Shown here in pieces: positions 32,983 to 42,155 of a DNA stretch of 64,000 bases. Location of the stretch: positions 1 to 64,000 of the forward strand of contig NZ_JAGXJY010000026.1 in the NCBI RefSeq assembly GCF_019091085.1, written 5' to 3'. Under the pieces are notes generated by a model that had not been told where the DNA came from, did not search any database, and saw only the letters and a program-made list of their open reading frames with translations. Origin of the DNA: Mesorhizobium sp. GbtcB19. Lineage in GTDB: Bacteria; Pseudomonadota; Alphaproteobacteria; Rhizobiales; Rhizobiaceae. A program made the translations under genes and the position numbers. How positions within the stretch are numbered: position 1 is the stretch's first letter; each line of letters starts with the position of its first letter.

Positions 32983-34782
32983 ATGGGCACAGCTGAGAAC
33001 GGCGTCGCCACCTGGAAGTCCGATCTTATGCTGGCGCTGCTTGCCGCTTTGCTCGCGCTCGCCTTCGACGCCTGGACCGGTTTTGGCCAGCTGACCGACC
33101 CCGGCGGCGACAACGACAATATGCTGCGCCTCGTCGAGGTCCGCGACCTGCTTGCCGGCCAGGGTTGGTTCGACCTGCATCAGTATCGCATGGGGCTGGA
33201 AGGCGGCTTCGTCATGCACTGGTCGAGGCTGGTCGACGCGCCGATCGCCGCGATCGTGCTTGCCGCCTCGGCGCTCACCGGCAGCAGGCCGCTTGGCGAG
33301 GACGTGGCGCAGGTGCTGTGGCCGGCGCTGCTGCTTTGGTCGACCTTGTTCTTCACCGCCCGCGCCGCGCGCAGCTTCGGCGGCGGCAGCGCGGTGCTGC
33401 CCGCCATTCTGATCGGTGCCGCCGGCTATTATTTCATCGGCATCTACGACCCCGGCGCGCTCGATCACCACAATGTCCAGCTGATGCTCACCATGGCCAG
33501 CCTCGCTTTGCTGCTCGAGGCGCCCGCCCGGCGCTGGGCCGCGCTGTTTTCCGGCCTATGCGCCGCGCTGACGCTCGCCGTCGGCATGGAAACCGTTCCT
33601 TATGTCGCCACCATCGGTGTTTGCGTGGCGCTGCTGTTCATCGCCGATGCGAACGGCGAGCGGGCGATCGCCCGCGATTTCGGCCTCGGCTTCGCCGGCG
33701 TCGCAGCACTTGTCTTCCTCGCCACCATCCCCCCTTCCGCATGGGGCGTGGCGCAATGCGATGCCTTCTCGGTCGCGCAGTTCGCCGTCGCTGCCATTGC
33801 CGGCATCGGGCTGGCGGCGATCGCCTCGACAGAGAAAGCCGCCGGCAGCTGGCAGCGCAGGCTGGCCTCGCTGGCCGCGCTGGGCGTCGGCCTCGGCGTG
33901 GTCGTGGTGGCGCTGTTCCCGCAATGCCTCGCCGCGCCCTACGCCAATCTCGACCCGCGTCTCAAAGAGTTGTGGCTCGACCATATCGACGAGGCCCAGT
34001 CGCTGTTCACGCTGCTTGTGCGTGATCCAGCGCGCGTGGCGGCGCGTTACGCGACGCCGCTAGTGGCGATCATCCTGATGGCGCTGCGCTTCCGCCGCGG
34101 CGGCTGGCGCCGGCAGGACAGCCTCGTTGCGGTGCTGCTTGCCGTCGCTTTCGTGGTCGGCGCCTGGCAGGTACGCGGCACCACCTTCTCGATCGCCTTC
34201 GCCGTCATCCCGCTTGCGGCCTGGATCGCCAAATGGCGCGCCCGCGCCGAGGCCAGTTCGTCGCTCGGCGTGGCGCTGCGCCTGGCGGCCGTCTGGCTGG
34301 TCTCGATCAACCCGGTTTGGACCGGCGTTGCCGCGGCCGCATCGGTGGCGTTCGAAAAAGGCAAGGCAGTCGCCGACGGCGGCAAAGCGGACAGGACTTG
34401 CGAAAAAGCGGCCACCTTCGCGCCGCTCGGCGCCATGGCCGGCACCACCGTGCTGACGATCTCCAATCTTGGAGCGCCGGTCCTCGTCTATAGCGGCCAT
34501 CGCGTCTTCGCCGGCCCCTATCACCGCAACGTCGACGGCAATCTGCTGGCGCTCGATGCCTTTCTCGGCTCGGCCGACGACGCCCATGCAATCGTCGAGG
34601 CGCATGGTGTCGGCCTGGTCGCCATCTGCCCCGGCAATGTCGAGAGCCAGATCCTGACCCGGAAGGCGCCGCAAGGTTTTCTTGCCGGCCTGCTGCGGGG
34701 CAGCGTGCCGGACTGGCTGGAGCCGGTCAGCGCGACCAGGGGCAGCCCGATCGAACTCTACCGCGTCGGGCAAGCCGGCTAG
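32983..34782 (+). CDS. GT-C-fold membrane glycosyltransferase-like protein
   Basis: 599 aa with about eleven to thirteen membrane helices and a soluble C-terminal third. In the first periplasmic loop the acidic DPGGDNDN precedes MLRLVEVRDL, then HWSRLVD and a later YDPGALDHHN; such acidic and DHH motifs recall STT3/PglB-type oligosaccharyltransferases, though the assignment is by eye. It probably uses the polyprenyl-linked sugar made by the divergent GT2-GtrA pair. The TAG stop at 34780-34782 lies inside the first bases of a family C repeat. Confidence 0.75.
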   Translation: MGTAENGVATWKSDLMLALLAALLALAFDAWTGFGQLTDPGGDNDNMLRLVEVRDLLAGQGWFDLHQYRMGLEGGFVMHWSRLVDAPIAAIVLAASALTGSRPLGEDVAQVLWPALLLWSTLFFTARAARSFGGGSAVLPAILIGAAGYYFIGIYDPGALDHHNVQLMLTMASLALLLEAPARRWAALFSGLCAALTLAVGMETVPYVATIGVCVALLFIADANGERAIARDFGLGFAGVAALVFLATIPPSAWGVAQCDAFSVAQFAVAAIAGIGLAAIASTEKAAGSWQRRLASLAALGVGLGVVVVALFPQCLAAPYANLDPRLKELWLDHIDEAQSLFTLLVRDPARVAARYATPLVAIILMALRFRRGGWRRQDSLVAVLLAVAFVVGAWQVRGTTFSIAFAVIPLAAWIAKWRARAEASSSLGVALRLAAVWLVSINPVWTGVAAAASVAFEKGKAVADGGKADRTCEKAATFAPLGAMAGTTVLTISNLGAPVLVYSGHRVFAGPYHRNVDGNLLALDAFLGSADDAHAIVEAHGVGLVAICPGNVESQILTRKAPQGFLAGLLRGSVPDWLEPVSATRGSPIELYRVGQAG

Positions 34783-34880
34783 CAATTCCAGGAAAAGTGT
34801 GATCGGTTTTCCGTCCGGAATTGCTTTAAATCAAAGAGATAGAGCGGTTCGCCGTTTCCGTGAAACGGTGAAACGCTCTA
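34780..34880. repeat. Family C palindromic repeat, overlapping a stop codon
   Basis: An inverted copy of 30292-30395. Its first bases supply the TAG stop of the preceding membrane protein gene. The remainder of the gap to 35143 shows no other feature. Confidence 0.8.
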
Positions 34881-35143
34881 GGAGCAAATCCGAAGAACAG
34901 TGTGAGCGACCTTTTGCGCGCATTTGCGCAAACAGAAACCAAGCTTCAGGAAAAGCCGTTCGATATTTCCATTAGAAGTTACGCATAAACGAATATTTTG
35001 GGTAGATCAGCGATCCTCTCGAAAGCTGAACCGGCACCAGCGACGCGAGCAACCTTCAGGCCGAAGGAAAATCGTTTTTCCGATACTTTTCCTAAACGCT
35101 TTGCTGCCAGTCTGGCCGAAAATACCGACATAAGAACAGAGGC

Positions 35144-36496
35144 ATGATGCAAACGACGTTTGGCACCGGTCAGCCAGGCAAGGAAAACACGGATCTGGCT
35201 TTCACGGATTCGTTGACCGGGCTCGGCAACCATCGTCGCTTCTTCGACAAGGTCGATCGCCTGATCAGCGACCGCGCCGACGATCCCGCGCCCTTCACCG
35301 TCGGCATCCTCGACCTCGACGGCTTCAAGCCGATCAACGACCTGTTCGGCCACAAGGCCGGCGACGACATCCTCATCCAGGTGGCGATGCGGCTGCGCGC
35401 CTCGATGGACGGCTATTCCACGGTTTGCCGCATCGGCGCCGACGAGTTTGCCTACCTCTACCCGATGGTCTTCTCGGAGGAGCAGGCGGCCGAGAAGTCG
35501 CGCATGCTGATCGAGATCCTGTCGGCCCCCTATGATGTCGGCGAGCGCACCGCCAGGCTTTCGGCCTCGGTCGGCTGCTCGCTGTTCTATTCCGGCGACG
35601 AGACCACCGAGATCCTCGTCAACAAGGCCGAGACCGCGCTCTACCATGCCAAGCGCTCGGGCCGCGGCCGCGTCGTCGTCTACACCCGCGAGATGGAAGA
35701 GGCGGCCAAGCGCGTCACCCGCATCGAGCAGGCGCTGCGCCGCGCCGTTTCGGCCGGCGAGGTCGAGCCGCATTTCCAGCCCATCGTCGACCTGAACAGC
35801 CGCCGCACCATCGGTTTCGAGACGCTGGCGCGCTGGACCGACCGCGACCTCGGCGTCGTGCCGCCATCCGTCTTCATCCCGATCGCCGAGGAGCGCGGCA
35901 TCATCGGCCCGCTGTCGCAGCTGGTGCTGCGCAAGGCGACCGAAGCGGCGCGCAGCTGGCCGAAGGAGCTGTTCCTGTCCTTCAACCTGTCGCCGTCGCA
36001 GCTCGTCGACCAGAACACCGGCTTGCACATCCTGGCCATTCTCGACCGCACCGGCTTCGACCCGCGTCGGCTGGAGATCGAGATCACCGAGACCGGCCTG
36101 ATGAACGATCCGGCCTCGGCCGAGAAGATTGTCGAGGACCTGCGCCGCGTCGGCATCCGCGTCTCGCTCGACGATTTCGGCACCGGCCAGTCGTCGCTCG
36201 GCCGCCTGCGCGAATTCCATTTCGACAAGCTCAAGATCGACCGCGCCTTCGTCTCCTCCATCCTCGACGACCGCCCATCGGAGCACATCATCCGCGCCAT
36301 CCTCGCCATGTGCGAGGGGCTCGGCATGGATGTCGTCGCCGAAGGCATCGAGGACGAGGCGCAGGCCGACCGCCTCGTCCAGTTCGGCTGTGCCGGCGGG
36401 CAGGGCTATCTGTTCGGCAAGCCGGCCGATGCCGACGCCACGCTCGGCTATCTGCGCGATTCTTATCGCGGCGCGCTGCATGCCAAGGCGATCTGA
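35144..36496 (+). CDS. GGDEF-EAL protein, likely c-di-GMP phosphodiesterase
   Basis: 450 aa without a membrane or sensor domain. The GGDEF domain (about residues 20-180) has the active-site loop altered to RIGADEF (residues 96-102), so cyclase activity is doubtful. The EAL domain (195-445) has ETL in place of EAL (226-228) but keeps the catalytic set: NLSPSQL, EITETGLM, DDFGTG, KLKIDRAFV and AEGIED. It therefore probably degrades cyclic di-GMP, with the GGDEF part serving as a GTP-sensing or dimer module. ATG 35147 is an equally good start. Monocistronic. Confidence 0.92.
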   Translation: MMQTTFGTGQPGKENTDLAFTDSLTGLGNHRRFFDKVDRLISDRADDPAPFTVGILDLDGFKPINDLFGHKAGDDILIQVAMRLRASMDGYSTVCRIGADEFAYLYPMVFSEEQAAEKSRMLIEILSAPYDVGERTARLSASVGCSLFYSGDETTEILVNKAETALYHAKRSGRGRVVVYTREMEEAAKRVTRIEQALRRAVSAGEVEPHFQPIVDLNSRRTIGFETLARWTDRDLGVVPPSVFIPIAEERGIIGPLSQLVLRKATEAARSWPKELFLSFNLSPSQLVDQNTGLHILAILDRTGFDPRRLEIEITETGLMNDPASAEKIVEDLRRVGIRVSLDDFGTGQSSLGRLREFHFDKLKIDRAFVSSILDDRPSEHIIRAILAMCEGLGMDVVAEGIEDEAQADRLVQFGCAGGQGYLFGKPADADATLGYLRDSYRGALHAKAI

Positions 36497-36641
36497 CAAG
36501 GTCTGTTGATATTCAGGTGAGGCCGGTCTGCAAATGGCGGCCTCCTGCGCTTCCGGTGCTCACGTACTTTAAGTACGCTCCGCTCCGGTTCTCGGAACCC
36601 ACCATTTTCGACTCGCCCTGACCTGAATCTCAACAAACCTT
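36497..36641. repeat. 145-bp imperfect palindrome after the GGDEF-EAL gene
   Basis: The arms 36497-36523 and 36615-36641 (CAAGGT.TGTTGA.ATTCAGGT) pair with about three mismatches; in the centre is CGTACTTTAAGTACG (36563-36577). It may be a terminator or a small repeat element; it lies right after the stop of the GGDEF-EAL gene. Confidence 0.7.
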
Positions 36642-36770
36642 GAGCTGCTTCCGGGGAGACGGAGGTGCAGACCTCATTTGTCGGACATAAGCTACCAAAT
36701 CCGCCTTTTCGCCCTTGCCCCGCGGCCCGGCGTGGCTAGGATGCGCGCCGGCCAAAGGGAGAAAGAAATC

Positions 36771-37538
36771 ATGATGCCATCGGCGCGTTTCGCCGACCTC
36801 GACGGCGCCTCGGTGCTGATCACCGGCGGCGGCTCCGGCATCGGCGCGGCGCTGACCGAAGGCTTTATGCGCCAGGGCGCCAGGGTCGCTTTCATCGACA
36901 TAGCCGAGAGGCCAAGCACCGTCCTTGCCGACCGGCTGGAAAAGGAACTCGGCCACCGCCCGCTCTACCTCAAGGCCGACCTGCGCGACATCGAGGCGCT
37001 GCGCGCCACCGTGGCGAAGGCAGCCGAAGCGCATGGCGATGTCACGACGCTGGTCAACAATGCCGCGCTCGACGACCGCCACGCGGTCGAAGAGGTCACG
37101 GTCGAGTTCTGGGACAACAATCTCGCCATCAATCTGCGGCCGCATTTCTTCACCGCCCAGGCCGTGGCGCCCGGCATGAAGCGCGCCGGCGGCGGCTCGA
37201 TCATCAACTTCACCTCGACCTCCTACCTGATCAACCATCCCGACATGCCGGCCTACACCGCGGCCAAGGCGGGAATACTCGGCCTGACCAAGGGCCTCGC
37301 AGGCAAGCTTGGGCAGGACCGCATCCGCGTCAACGCCGTGGCGCCAGGCTGGGTCATCACCGAACGGCAGCGCGAGCTCTGGGTCACCGATCAAGGGCTT
37401 GCCGCCCATGTCGCCAAGCAGTGCATCAAGGACGTCATGCAGCCCGACGACATGGTCGGCACGGTGCTGTTCCTGGCATCGGATGCCTCGCGCATGCTGA
37501 CCGCCCAGATGCTGATCGTCGATGGAGGTTTCCTGTGA
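36771..37538 (+). CDS. SDR family dehydrogenase, probable galactose 1-dehydrogenase
   Basis: 255 aa; the ATG at 36771 has GGGAGA ten bases upstream. Rossmann motif GGGSGIG (about residues 20-26), NNAA, and the SDR catalytic Tyr-x3-Lys in AYTAAKAG. It opens a four-gene unit with GTGA and ATGA overlaps leading to dgoK, dgoA and a lactonase. In the De Ley-Doudoroff pathway the first step is oxidation of D-galactose to galactonolactone, so that role, or a related sugar, is inferred from context. It contains no membrane or signal segment. Confidence 0.85.
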   Translation: MMPSARFADLDGASVLITGGGSGIGAALTEGFMRQGARVAFIDIAERPSTVLADRLEKELGHRPLYLKADLRDIEALRATVAKAAEAHGDVTTLVNNAALDDRHAVEEVTVEFWDNNLAINLRPHFFTAQAVAPGMKRAGGGSIINFTSTSYLINHPDMPAYTAAKAGILGLTKGLAGKLGQDRIRVNAVAPGWVITERQRELWVTDQGLAAHVAKQCIKDVMQPDDMVGTVLFLASDASRMLTAQMLIVDGGFL

Positions 37539-38470
37539 GCCCGGCACCCGCGGTTGCCGCGCTCGACTGGGGCACGACCAGGCTCAGAGCCTGGCTGCTC
37601 GATGGCTCGGGCAAGGTGCTGGCCGAACGGCGCGGCGACGACGGGCTGATCACCGCCCGCGAAAAAGGTTTTTCAAACGTGCTGGAAGGCCATCTTGCGG
37701 CCATGGGCGCGCCGGAGACGCTGCCGGTCATCATCTGCGGCATGGCTGGTTCCCGCCAGGGTTGGATCGAGGCGCCTTACGTCACCGTGCCGGCGCCGAT
37801 CGGCGCCATTTTGCGCGGCGCCGCCCGCATCGAGGGCGAGGGCCGCGACATCCGCATCGTGCCCGGCCTCGCGCAGCGCCTGGTCGACGCGCCTGACGTC
37901 ATGCGCGGCGAGGAAACCCAGCTCGCCGGCGCCGGTTTGCCGGCAAAGGGCCGGCATCTGGTCTGTATGCCCGGCACCCACTCGAAATGGGTATCAGTCG
38001 AGGACGGCGCTGTCGCCGGCTTCGGCACCTGGCCGACCGGCGAACTCTACTCCGTGCTCGCCGCGCACTCGATCCTGAAACATTCGCTCGGCGAGCATCC
38101 TGCGCCGGTTGCCGCCGACAGCCCGTTCTTCCGGCAATGGTGCCAGCGGGCATTGGGCGAGGGTGGCGACGTCACCTCGAAACTGTTCGCCATCCGCGCC
38201 GCCGGGCTGTTGCAGGATTTGAAGCCGGACGAAGCGGCAGCCTGCCTTTCCGGACTTTTGCTCGGCGGCGAGATCGCTTCGGCAAGGCGCCGCTATGGGG
38301 TAAGCGAAGCGCCGGTCGTGCTGGTCGCCTCCGGCGCGCTCGCGACACTTTATGGCGCGGCGCTCGACCTTGCCGGCCTCGCCTTCCGCACCGCAGACGC
38401 CGATGAAGCGGTGCGCGCCGGCCTTGTCGAGGCCGCGCGCGAGAATGGCATGATTGGAGATGCTCAATGA
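37535..38470 (+). CDS. dgoK: 2-dehydro-3-deoxygalactonokinase
   Basis: 311 aa from GTG 37535, which overlaps the previous stop (GTGA) and has GGAGG six bases upstream; an upstream ATG reading runs through the preceding gene in another frame. The protein begins ALDWGTTRLRAWLL, the phosphate-1 motif of the FGGY-like dgoK family, then VIICGMAGSRQGW and MPGTHSKWV, matching DgoK throughout. It phosphorylates 2-keto-3-deoxygalactonate at C6 using ATP. The next gene is the matching aldolase. Confidence 0.95.
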   Translation: MSPAPAVAALDWGTTRLRAWLLDGSGKVLAERRGDDGLITAREKGFSNVLEGHLAAMGAPETLPVIICGMAGSRQGWIEAPYVTVPAPIGAILRGAARIEGEGRDIRIVPGLAQRLVDAPDVMRGEETQLAGAGLPAKGRHLVCMPGTHSKWVSVEDGAVAGFGTWPTGELYSVLAAHSILKHSLGEHPAPVAADSPFFRQWCQRALGEGGDVTSKLFAIRAAGLLQDLKPDEAAACLSGLLLGGEIASARRRYGVSEAPVVLVASGALATLYGAALDLAGLAFRTADADEAVRAGLVEAARENGMIGDAQ

Positions 38471-39102
38471 GCCAGACGGCACCCTTTCCGAAACTCAGGC
38501 GCGGCCTTGTCGCCATCCTGCGCGGTTTGAAACCCTCCGAGGCGGTGGCGATCGGCCAAGCGATCCATGACGCCGGCATCGAAGCGATCGAGGTGCCGCT
38601 CAATTCGCCGGAGCCGTTCGTCTCGATTGCCGATCTGGTCAAGGCGCTTCCGCAAACGGCGCTCATCGGCGCCGGTACGGTGCTGACCGCAGCCGATGTC
38701 GATGCCTTGCACAAGGCCGGCGGGCGCCTGCTGGTCAGCCCCAACATCGATGCCGACGTCATGGGCCGCGCCATGCAGCACGGCATGGTGACGATGCCCG
38801 GCGTGTTCACGCCCACCGAGGCCTTCCAGGCGATCCGCCTCGGCGCCTCGGCGCTCAAGTTCTTTCCGGCAAGCGTGCTTGGTGCCGGCGGCATTGCGGC
38901 GATCCGCGCGGTGCTGCCGGTAACGACGCCGATCGGCGCGGTCGGCGGCGTCTCCGACAAGGACTTTGCCGGCTACAAGGCCGTCGGCGTCAGCGTCTTC
39001 GGCCTTGGGTCGAGCCTCTATAAGCCAGGCGCCAGCGTCGAGGACGTGGCGCAGCGCGCCCGCGCCGCGGTCGCCGCCTGGGACGAAGCCTTCGGAGGAT
39101 GA
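38467..39102 (+). CDS. dgoA: 2-dehydro-3-deoxy-6-phosphogalactonate aldolase
   Basis: 211 aa, overlapping dgoK by ATGA. A class I aldolase of the KDPG/KDPGal family: LVAILRGLKPSEAV, then IEVPLNSPEP, IGAGTVL, and the Schiff-base Lys in SALKFFPAS near residue 134. It splits KDPGal into pyruvate and glyceraldehyde-3-phosphate, feeding galactose carbon into central metabolism. Confidence 0.95.
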   Translation: MSQTAPFPKLRRGLVAILRGLKPSEAVAIGQAIHDAGIEAIEVPLNSPEPFVSIADLVKALPQTALIGAGTVLTAADVDALHKAGGRLLVSPNIDADVMGRAMQHGMVTMPGVFTPTEAFQAIRLGASALKFFPASVLGAGGIAAIRAVLPVTTPIGAVGGVSDKDFAGYKAVGVSVFGLGSSLYKPGASVEDVAQRARAAVAAWDEAFGG

Positions 39103-39977
39103 GCATGGACGGTGTTTCGGTTTTTTCCGACCATATCTGCGAGCTCGGCGAAGGCCCGAGCTACGATCCCGCCACCGACACGCTGTTCTGGTTCGACATC
39201 GTCAACGGCAAGCTCCTGGAAAAGCCGCTCGCCGGGGCGCTGAAGGTGCACGATCTCGGCGTCATGGCCAGCGCCATCGCCGTCATCGACGACGACCGCC
39301 AACTCATCGCCACCGAGATCGGCCTGCAGGTCAGGGACGTGAAAACCGGCAGGCTGACGCTGCACACGCCGATCGAAACCGACAATCCGCTCACCCGCTC
39401 CAACGATTCCCGGGTCCATCCCTGCGGCGCCTTCTGGACCGGCACGATGGGCAAGGGCGAGGAGAAGGGCGCGGGCTCGATCTACTGGTTCTTCAGGGGC
39501 GAACTGCGCCGGCTGTTTGCCGACATCACCGTGTCCAACTCGATCTGTTTTTCCGAGGACGGGACGGTCGCCTACTACACCGACACAGCAACCGGATTGC
39601 TGATGCGCGTCGCCTGCGATCCGGCGACCGGCCTGCCCACAGGCGAACCGAAAGTGTTCGTCGATCATCGCTCTTCGAAAGGCTATGTCGACGGCTCGGT
39701 CGTCGATAGCGACGGTGTGCTGTGGAACGCCGTCTGGGGCGGCAAGGCGGTGAAGGCCTATGCGCCGGATGGCAAGCTGCTGCGCGAGATTGCGATGCCA
39801 GTGACGCAAGCGTCCTGTCCCGCCTTCATCGGCCGGAAGGGTGACCGGCTGGCGCTGACCTCGGCCTGGAAGGGTAAGGACGAAAAACAGCGAGCGCTCG
39901 ACCCGCAGGCCGGCATGACCTTCCTGCTCGACATTCCGGTCAAAGGCCGCTTCGAGCCGCGCGTGCTGATCGCCTGA
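39099..39977 (+). CDS. SMP-30/gluconolactonase family lactonase
   Basis: 292 aa, overlapping dgoA by ATGA (ATG 39105 is an alternative). The six-bladed propeller family is recognised by CELGEGPSYDPATDTLFWFDI, the DSRVHPCGAFWTGTM metal-site segment, and NSICFSEDG. It most likely opens galactonolactone to galactonate between the dehydrogenase and the missing dehydratase step. The operon here lacks a galactonate dehydratase and any transporter or regulator, which must lie elsewhere. Confidence 0.92.
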   Translation: MSMDGVSVFSDHICELGEGPSYDPATDTLFWFDIVNGKLLEKPLAGALKVHDLGVMASAIAVIDDDRQLIATEIGLQVRDVKTGRLTLHTPIETDNPLTRSNDSRVHPCGAFWTGTMGKGEEKGAGSIYWFFRGELRRLFADITVSNSICFSEDGTVAYYTDTATGLLMRVACDPATGLPTGEPKVFVDHRSSKGYVDGSVVDSDGVLWNAVWGGKAVKAYAPDGKLLREIAMPVTQASCPAFIGRKGDRLALTSAWKGKDEKQRALDPQAGMTFLLDIPVKGRFEPRVLIA

Positions 39978-40070
39978 TCTATCACGCAACCGCCCTGGCC
40001 CAGTCGGTTTCCCGCAAGCCGATTGTTCCGACCGTGCGATGGTAGCGGCTGATTTCGCCCGGAGCATTCG

Positions 40071-41123
40071 ATGCCGCAGCCGACGCTGATCCTCGTCTAC
40101 GAGCCGGAAAAGGCCTGTCTCGACCGCTTGTCCGCCGACGGCTATCCGGCAGACCGCGCCCTGGAAATCTCGTCCTATCTGGCGCAGTCGACCGATCTCA
40201 AGCCGGAGTTCGACCTGCTCGCACGGGCTTGCGAAAAGCGCGGCCTCGCTTTCCAGGCTGTCGAGCTCGACGATGCCTCGGCAGTGCTGGCAAAGGCCGA
40301 CCCCGCAATGACGCTGGTCTGGACGCTGACCGACGGCGTTGCTTACTTCCGGGGCGGCGCGGCACCGGCAATGGCGCGGCTGAATGGGTTGCGCACCGTC
40401 GGCGCCGACGATTCGTTGTTCGCGCTCTGCCAGGACAAGCTTCGTTCCGGCGCCGTGCTCGGCGCGCTCGGTCTGCCGGCGCCGCAGGCCGGCTTGGCGC
40501 GCAACGGCGAATGGCTGGTCGAGCCGCCGGCCTCGCCCAAAGGCTGGTTCGTCAAGCCCAACCGTCTCGGCGCCAAGATCGGCATCTGGCCGGATTCGCG
40601 CATCGCCGATCTCGGCCACGCGCTGGAGCTTAGCCGGCGCGTCTTTGCCCATTATCGCGACGACGTCGTCGTGCAGCCCTATGTCGCCGGCCGCAACGTG
40701 CGCGCCAGCTTCCTGGGGCTGAAGAAAGAAACCGGCGTGGAGGCGCTCGGCATCTTCTTCGTCGATTCCGGCGGCGATTTTCAGACCATGGCCGATAGCA
40801 TGGCGCTCTATGGCGATACCGGCCAGGCCGCCAAGGATGCCGGAACCTATGCCGAGCCTGAGCTGGAGCCGGTCGGCGCCAGCCAGCCGGAGGCCGACCG
40901 GAAAATCCGGGCCATCGCGCAAAAGCTGATTGTCGGCCTTGGCTTGCGGGACGTGTTTTCCGTCGATTTCCGTGTCGAGGCCGACGATACGGTCCACCTC
41001 ATCGAGTTCGAGGTCTGCCCAGGCCTGCCCTGCTTCGATTTTCGCGACTATTGCCGCAAGCAGTGGGGCCTGAGCCTTGCTGACGCGATGGCGGAAACGG
41101 CGGCCAATAGGCTCTTTCGCTAA
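40071..41123 (+). CDS. ATP-grasp family ligase-like protein
   Basis: 350 aa; the ATG has GGAG six bases upstream. Residues 95-345 carry ATP-grasp features: FVKPNRLGAKIGIW (ATP-binding Lys and glycine loop), VVVQPYVAGRNVRASFLG, then DVFSVDFRVEADDTVHLIEFEVCPGLP with the Mg-binding Glu pair. It resembles D-alanine-D-alanine ligase-like proteins but lacks the full Ddl length and N-terminal domain, so the substrates are unknown. It converges with the DUF1330 gene, overlapping by four bases. Confidence 0.85.
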   Translation: MPQPTLILVYEPEKACLDRLSADGYPADRALEISSYLAQSTDLKPEFDLLARACEKRGLAFQAVELDDASAVLAKADPAMTLVWTLTDGVAYFRGGAAPAMARLNGLRTVGADDSLFALCQDKLRSGAVLGALGLPAPQAGLARNGEWLVEPPASPKGWFVKPNRLGAKIGIWPDSRIADLGHALELSRRVFAHYRDDVVVQPYVAGRNVRASFLGLKKETGVEALGIFFVDSGGDFQTMADSMALYGDTGQAAKDAGTYAEPELEPVGASQPEADRKIRAIAQKLIVGLGLRDVFSVDFRVEADDTVHLIEFEVCPGLPCFDFRDYCRKQWGLSLADAMAETAANRLFR

Positions 41124-41407
41124 ACGCCCTCCACCAGCACGATCTCGCCGTCGGCGACCTTCTGGCGGATGGCGACGGCGCGCTGATATTCCGGCGAGTG
41201 ATAGCAATCATGCGCCGCCGCCAGCGATTCGAACTCGATGATCACGTTGCGGGCGCGGCCTGGCCCTTCGGCCTTCTCATGCTCGCCGCCGCGCGCCAGG
41301 AATTTCACGCCGAAGCGGTCGAAGGCGAGCTTCGCGGCGGCGACATAGTCCTTGTAGCCCTCCGGATCATGCACATCGACGCGAGCGACCCAATATCCCT
41401 TTGGCAT
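41120..41407 (-). CDS. DUF1330 family protein
   Basis: 95 aa with AGGAGA before the ATG. MPKGYWVARVDVHDPEGYKDYV and the NVIIEFESLAAAHDCYHSPEY block are typical of DUF1330, small ferredoxin-like-fold proteins (dimeric alpha-beta barrel). No biochemical role is known. It ends within the stop region of the ATP-grasp gene on the other strand and lies 40 bases from pyrF. Confidence 0.9.
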   Translation of the reverse strand: MPKGYWVARVDVHDPEGYKDYVAAAKLAFDRFGVKFLARGGEHEKAEGPGRARNVIIEFESLAAAHDCYHSPEYQRAVAIRQKVADGEIVLVEGV

Positions 41408-41447
41408 TCTTCTTCTCCTGTTTGTCCTGTCCGAACGGCGGCCTGCG

Positions 41448-42155
41448 CTACGCGGATTGCATTTCGGCGATTATCGCCTCGGCCGCCGCGCGCCGGTCCG
41501 GCGCCGCCACGACGGGGCGTGCGACGACGAGATGGCTGGCGCCGCTGCGGATCGCCTGCGCCGGCGTTACCACGCGTTTCTGGTCGCCATGGTCGCTGCC
41601 TGACGGCCGGATGCCCGGCGTCACCACCGCCATGCCGGGGCCGACGATCCGGCGCACCGCTTCCGCCTCTTCCGCCGAGCAGACGATGCCGCCCATGCCG
41701 GCATGCAGCGCCTGTTCGGAGCGCCTCAGCACCAGTGTGTGCGGGTCGTATTCATAGCCGGCGTCGATCATGTCCTGCTCGTCCATCGAGGTCAGCACCG
41801 TAACGGCAAGCAGGCATAGCTCGCTGCCCTTGGCTGCCTCGACGGCGGCTTTCATGGCTTTGGGATAGGCATGCAGCGTCAGCATCGTCACACCCATCTT
41901 GACGATGTTCTCGACGCCCTTGGCCACCGTGTTGTCGATGTCCAGCAGCTTCATGTCGAGGAACACTTTCGTGCCGCCGCTCGCCAATTCCCGCGCGAAA
42001 TCGAGGCCGCCGGCGAAGGCGAGCTGGTAGCCGATCTTGTAGAAGGAGACAGTGCCTTCGAGCTCGCGCACGGCTCTCTCGGCTTCCTTCAGCGTCGGCA
42101 GGTCCAGGCCGACAATCAGCCTGTCACGCATGCTGTCTGCTTCCGCGAAATTCAT
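41448..42155 (-). CDS. pyrF: Orotidine 5'-phosphate decarboxylase
   Basis: 235 aa from the ATG at 42155, which has GAGG five bases upstream and overlaps the reductase stop by one base (TGATG). The catalytic DMKLLDIDNT (Asp-Lys-x3-Asp, around residues 65-70) and PGIRPSGSDHGDQKR phosphate loop are those of PyrF. It makes UMP in pyrimidine synthesis. Coupling to a flavin reductase gene is unusual outside rhizobia and related bacteria. Confidence 0.96.
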   Translation of the reverse strand: MNFAEADSMRDRLIVGLDLPTLKEAERAVRELEGTVSFYKIGYQLAFAGGLDFARELASGGTKVFLDMKLLDIDNTVAKGVENIVKMGVTMLTLHAYPKAMKAAVEAAKGSELCLLAVTVLTSMDEQDMIDAGYEYDPHTLVLRRSEQALHAGMGGIVCSAEEAEAVRRIVGPGMAVVTPGIRPSGSDHGDQKRVVTPAQAIRSGASHLVVARPVVAAPDRRAAAEAIIAEMQSA

